Assembly: GCA_905250025.1 (NCBI GenBank)
Contig: CAJNOJ010000372.1
Coordinates: forward strand, 24,856 to 88,855
DNA: 64,000 nucleotides
Direction of reading: 5' to 3'
Source of the DNA: Adineta ricciae
Taxonomy: Eukaryota > Rotifera > Eurotatoria > Adinetida > Adinetidae
The notes beneath the pieces were generated by a model. The model was not told where the DNA came from. It ran no database searches and saw only the letters and a program-made list of their open reading frames with translations. Shown here piece by piece: positions 62,928-64,000 of the stretch (position 1 is the stretch's first letter; every line of letters starts with the position of its first letter). The position numbers and the translations under genes were made by a program.

Positions 62928-64000
62928 AATTGTGGTGTTTATTTTGTGGAGACTTCTATTTGAAAATGACGTATGGATGTAATTTACTCCGAATAAGAAA
63001 TACAGAACTATTTCTAATGTATATATATTTCCAATCTGTTCTGTTTTTCTTTTCAATGGCTTCATTTTAAGTATGCAAAAAAAGTTCATTTTATATTATT
63101 CGAGTGAAAAATAATCAATATAATTCTTGTTCAACAGCTGCTCAATTTTTTTCTAATCTAGTTAATGAATAAAAAAGAAAATACTGTTTATAGCTTTATC
63201 CAGGTAGAAATTTAATATAACTTATGACAGCCATAACTCGTTATCATTAGTGGCAGTAAAATTTGTTTTCAGATAGAATATTTGTAAAAATGTTGATTTT
63301 TCATTGATTGAAAAGCGTAAAATAAAGCATTAGTAAACGCGTAACGAATTAATTCGTTCGAATCCATGAATTCTGAATGAAATCCAATACAGACAAGCAT
63401 AATCTCTTGTGTTTCATAAGAACAACCATAATAAAGACTCGAAATTTATAGTCATTATGTTTTCATGCTATTAACTTTAATTAAAACTAATACTCTTACA
63501 GGTAGCGCTCATCCGTTGGATTCGCTGACCCTTTTCTGAAAGTAGTAAATAAAAACTCAGTTAGATTTCAATATAACCGACTTCAAGTTGGAGTCACATT
63601 TATGCATAAGTTTCCGTCTAATCCTTTTCTACTTTATTTATGTCAAATTACTTTGAATCCATCTGTTCAAAGATATAAGCAAAGTGGACACTCTATGAGG
63701 CAACTAAGAAATCGGTGTGAAGCTAGCAACCATTTAGCTAGCACCATCAAACTAAGGATTTTCTGAAAACGAATTCCGGTCGATAAAACCGAGTGTATTC
63801 GATGCAGAATTTAATTCTGAGTCCAATGGTGACATTTTTATTCACCGGAAAACGTTCGGAGAAAAATTTTCTTTGATCTTTCTTTATCCTCAATACATGT
63901 ATGTGCATCATTTTTCGGCCGTCGGCACACAATATCTCTGCCCAGAACGAATTCCGGTTCATGGAAAAGAGTCGATTCGGCGCGGGATCTGGTTCTGCAC
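62928..64000. other. 5' region of the FG-GAP gene and unannotated flank
   Basis: No gene recognised. A short direct repeat, gaattccggt, occurs at 63771 and 63950, and a small hairpin (gctagcaaccatttagctagc) lies at about 63722. Nothing else seen. Confidence 0.4.

Overview
The window looks like a bdelloid rotifer nuclear genome (Adineta/Rotaria-like; inferred from gene style, not from a search). The DNA is AT-rich. Genes are small and intron-bearing, most introns being 45-110 nt with GT..AG ends. Families that are expanded in bdelloids are present: FG-GAP membrane proteins, rhodopsin-like 7TM receptors, RI-type LRR proteins, a FLYWCH finger, an R-S-E ADP-ribosyltransferase, and several genes of bacterial or fungal flavour (S33 and S12 hydrolases, a fascin-trefoil esterase, an aldo-keto reductase relic). 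A Ty3/gypsy fragment and short G-rich tracts resembling TGTGGG telomere repeats also occur.

Layout. 1-7 kb: gene debris, namely an alginate-lyase-like stub, a frameshifted secreted ORF, an ADP-ribosyltransferase and an FG-GAP relic. 7.25-12.57 kb: one F-box + LRR + Zn-finger gene in which nearly every 28-residue LRR is its own 84-nt phase-0 exon. 13.8-15.6 kb: the 3' end of a Ty3/gypsy element with polypurine tract and LTR. 15.9-17.3 kb: a C2-domain gene with one nonsense codon and a decayed alpha/beta-hydrolase. 17.48-30.17 kb (copy A) and 44.36-55.92 kb (copy B): two direct copies of one block, each carrying, in order, 7TM receptor (-), 4-TM protein (-), S33 peptidase-like hydrolase (+), FLYWCH finger (-), aldo-keto reductase relic (+), small ORFs, and an S12 beta-lactamase-like protein (-). 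The copies are about 98% identical in the best genes but differ by transposon insertions and by which genes are broken. Between them lie two tandem secreted CBM9-like proteins plus a relic, a third 7TM receptor, mobile-element debris, a two-exon esterase fused to a fascin-like trefoil, and low-complexity and minisatellite DNA ending in a 10-N gap at 44338-44347. 57.5-62.9 kb: a 1214-residue protein built of three TM-ectodomain-TM modules, convergent with an intact seven-repeat FG-GAP type II membrane protein.

Functional reading (inference): the content is mostly cell-surface or secreted proteins (receptors, anchored hydrolases, sugar-binding folds, FG-GAP and LRR proteins) on a turbulent, possibly subtelomeric segment. 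No operon-like pathway is evident. The main signal is the duplicated block, in which each copy is decaying differently. Whether the copies are paralogues, alleles joined on one chromosome, or an assembly artefact cannot be settled from sequence alone. Four isolated Ns (1743, 7616, 10377, 13811) probably mark assembly joins; three of them sit at suspicious structures. Many open frames in this window start at TTG or GTG, so I took starts from ATG codons or splice signals.
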